Assembly (NCBI GenBank): GCA_029204225.1
Contig: CM055103.1
Span: forward strand, 56,563,078 to 56,627,077
From: Diphasiastrum complanatum
Taxonomy: Eukaryota; Streptophyta; Lycopodiopsida; Lycopodiales; Lycopodiaceae
Reading direction: 5' to 3'
DNA length: 64,000 nt
Positions within the stretch are counted from its first letter, which is position 1. Every line of letters begins with the position of its first letter. Below, piece by piece: positions 62,292 to 64,000 of this stretch. The translations under genes and the position numbers were made by a program. The notes under the pieces were generated by a model, which did not search any database, was not told the DNA's origin, and saw only the letters and a list, made by a program, of their open reading frames with translations.

Positions 62292-62343
62292 TAGTTTAAG
62301 AAAGTTATAAGAAATCTGACAAATCCATCTCCATCTCTAGTGT

Positions 62344-62603
62344 ATGTCAGATAGAGAATCCAGATTAGAATGATACCGTAAGCTTAGAGAGGAATTTTTA
62401 CGAAGACAAAGTGAGAATACTAGTCGAAGAAATCTAGACGAAATTACTGCTCAGTTACTTGAACTCCTAATTAGCTTTGGTATGGAGGGCCCTGTTGCAC
62501 GTTTCACTTCTATATCAAAAATTAAATACAATTATTTTGAAGGGACTTCTTTAGACAATGCAGATAGCTATGTCTCACAATTCGAGTCAATCGCTACACA
62601 CAC
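62344..62603 (+). pseudogene. gypsy gag start
   Basis: The ATG lies 53 bp after the PBS. The frame reads MSDRESRLE, a TGA at codon 10, then YRKLREEFLRRQSENTSRRN, ITAQLLELLISFGMEGPVAR and FTSISKIKYNYFEGTSLDNA to SQFESIATH, where it stops abruptly. The arrangement of LTR end, Asp-tRNA PBS and short leader identifies it as the gag start of an Athila/Tat-like element. Unrelated sequence follows from about 62604. Confidence 0.7.
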
Positions 62604-62846
62604 GCACTCTTCGTCTAGTGTGTACTCAATGTTAATATATATGTGAATGATCGATTCTTGATAATATAGTTCTGATATAAAGTTTAGTACACTTCTACGA
62701 TCATGATCAGGGATTTGATGAAAGTCCCAACAATTTATAGTGACAAACATCCCATCCTTGTTTCCGAGTATCTCCATATTAGTTCATAATATATGACTTA
62801 GTTTTCGTGCTTAAAGATCAATAGGATACAGTATCAGTATGGCATC
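62604..62846. other. unassigned sequence
   Basis: AT-rich with no open frame recognised. It starts where the gypsy gag breaks off. Confidence 0.35.
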
Positions 62847-62960
62847 AACATTGTGTGTTCCAACAATGTTCCCTCTTTTTTATCTTCACAGTAACATCCC
62901 AAATTGTGTGTTCCAACAATTTTGGGGATAATATTCAGCTTGTATGTTCCAACAAGCTGA
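62847..62960. repeat. three hairpins with one loop and different stems
   Basis: Hairpins at 62847-62870, 62898-62926 and 62935-62960 share the loop GTGTTCCA or ATGTTCCA and the closing bases TTGT/ACAA. The outer stem differs in each but stays paired: AACATTGT/ACAATGTT; CCCAAATTGT/ACAATTTTGGG (one bulged T); TCAGCTTGT/ACAAGCTGA. Function is unknown. Confidence 0.7.
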
Positions 62961-64000
62961 TATAGGTATAATAAAGACTTATTATATATCCGACTGTATG
63001 ACTTGTTCTTTATTAAATTCCTGATAGCTTAGTAGCTTCCAATCAATTATTCAAAAACTGTTTCTTTCAGCAACAATAGATTCATCACATGATTCTACTC
63101 ACTTTTGCTTTTCGGTTCATTCAAATCTGACTTTAAATGCAAAAGTTATGGCCGTTATAAAGTTTAATTCATTTTCCTTATACAAAATCATATAAAGGCC
63201 TCACAAAATTATTAAATCTGAAAACTGCAATTACTTCTTTCAGTGAATATAGTTGTTAGCTTTGCAATCTCTCACTGCTCAAGAATCATAAATATTGCAG
63301 TCATTGTAATAATTAATGAGCTCTTTTTCAGAATACTTTCTTAGAAGTTAAAAACAGGCATTCAAACTTGAAGTTATTTAACATTATAAAAAAAAAAACC
63401 GTCACAGTCATTTAGAATTCTTAGATTCAATTTTTACCACAGTCTGAGATCATACTTTACCTCAGAGAGTCAGGTAGGTAATCACTGCCTTAACTTTCCA
63501 AGACCTGTCCACAGGTTAAGGGTTCTTCTCAGTCAGCAGGTAACCGGACCTTCAAATTATGGACTGTTGCCGGTCCCTTCTTTCTAGTCAGCATAGGCTT
63601 AAATCTTCCACAAGTGGGCACTTAAATCATTTGCCTGTCGTCTCTCTCACACAACCCAGAAGTAGGCGTGGGCTGGGTCGCGTGGATTCTCTCTCCACGG
63701 CCCTCTCCTCCTCCTCTCTTTTCAGGCTCAGATCGCAGCATGGGTTTCGTTCATAAGTAGATCGCTCCTTCGGAACAGCAGCAGATCAATTCACCAATCA
63801 AATTTCAGAGAGTTTGAGAAGACATTAATGATTCAGACAGCAGCGATGGCCGTATTTCCTCAAGATCAGCAGAGCAGCAAGATAGCCAGCCATAGATTTT
63901 AGGGACAGCCAGCATCAACGACCTTCGGATGGTAGTAATGACTCTCCACTCAGATTTTCAGCTTTCTTATCAGATTTACGGCACACAGCATTTTCCAAAT
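62961..64000. other. unassigned sequence to the end of the window
   Basis: No gene or known repeat was recognised. A TC-rich, more GC-rich stretch lies at 63630-63730 and could be a promoter or leader of something beyond the window edge; a 65-residue frame there has no recognisable content. Confidence 0.35.

Overview
This window is typical of a large, repeat-rich land-plant nuclear genome. Plant-type Ty1/copia elements primed by initiator Met-tRNA (TGGTATCAGAGC) and plant Ty3/gypsy elements primed by Asp-tRNA (TGGCGCCGTTGCC) fill most of it. The few non-transposon pieces are also of plant type: a PEBP (FT/TFL1/MFT) exon, two 2-oxoglutarate dioxygenase pseudogenes, a CENH3-like histone and a ULP1-like protease with GT-AG introns. 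There is no prokaryotic operon, CRISPR array or rRNA, and I could recognise no tRNA. The species cannot be named from the sequence.

Layout. 1-2018: an old copia LTR with its leader, then the end of a minus-strand copia copy (C). 2019-8332: a young, intact copia (A) inserted in C with target duplication ATAGC. 8338-10322: the rest of C, in which about 0.88 kb of non-copia open reading frame stands where reverse transcriptase should be. 10323-13240 and 24550-26573: two halves of one copia (X) in opposite orientation; they share target duplication TGGTC and a split host copia (Y, 13241-13380 and 26574-26995), which points to a 14-kb inversion. 14245-20105: a second young intact copia (D) with LTRs identical by eye. 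20106-24530: remains of host genes, including an orphan MFT-type exon 2 and a dioxygenase pseudogene.

27000-33000: an Athila/Tat-like gypsy LTR and leader, a chimeric copia fragment and a decayed gypsy pol followed by an extra ORF. 33700-38450: microsatellites, exon-like pieces and the second dioxygenase pseudogene. 38459-42184: a gypsy integrase followed by a long extra ORF of the same family as the one at 32.4 kb. 42200-50855: a divergent copia RT, a tandem duplication carrying CT tracts, and a stack of nested or abutting minus-strand copia elements (H, I, J) with a plus-strand remnant (K). 50856-53975: gypsy remnants with a different pol-to-LTR extra ORF and a 3' LTR. 55116-58472: an internally deleted copia (M). 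58812-60750: the histone and ULP1-like genes. 62274-62603: gypsy PBS and gag start, followed by three hairpins with one shared loop.

Only A (3477-7457) and D (15507-19457) keep complete gag-pol frames together with LTRs, PBS, PPT and target duplications, so they are the only elements here that look potentially autonomous. All other coding material is broken by stops, frameshifts, internal deletions or rearrangement. Coordinates of decayed segments are by-eye estimates.
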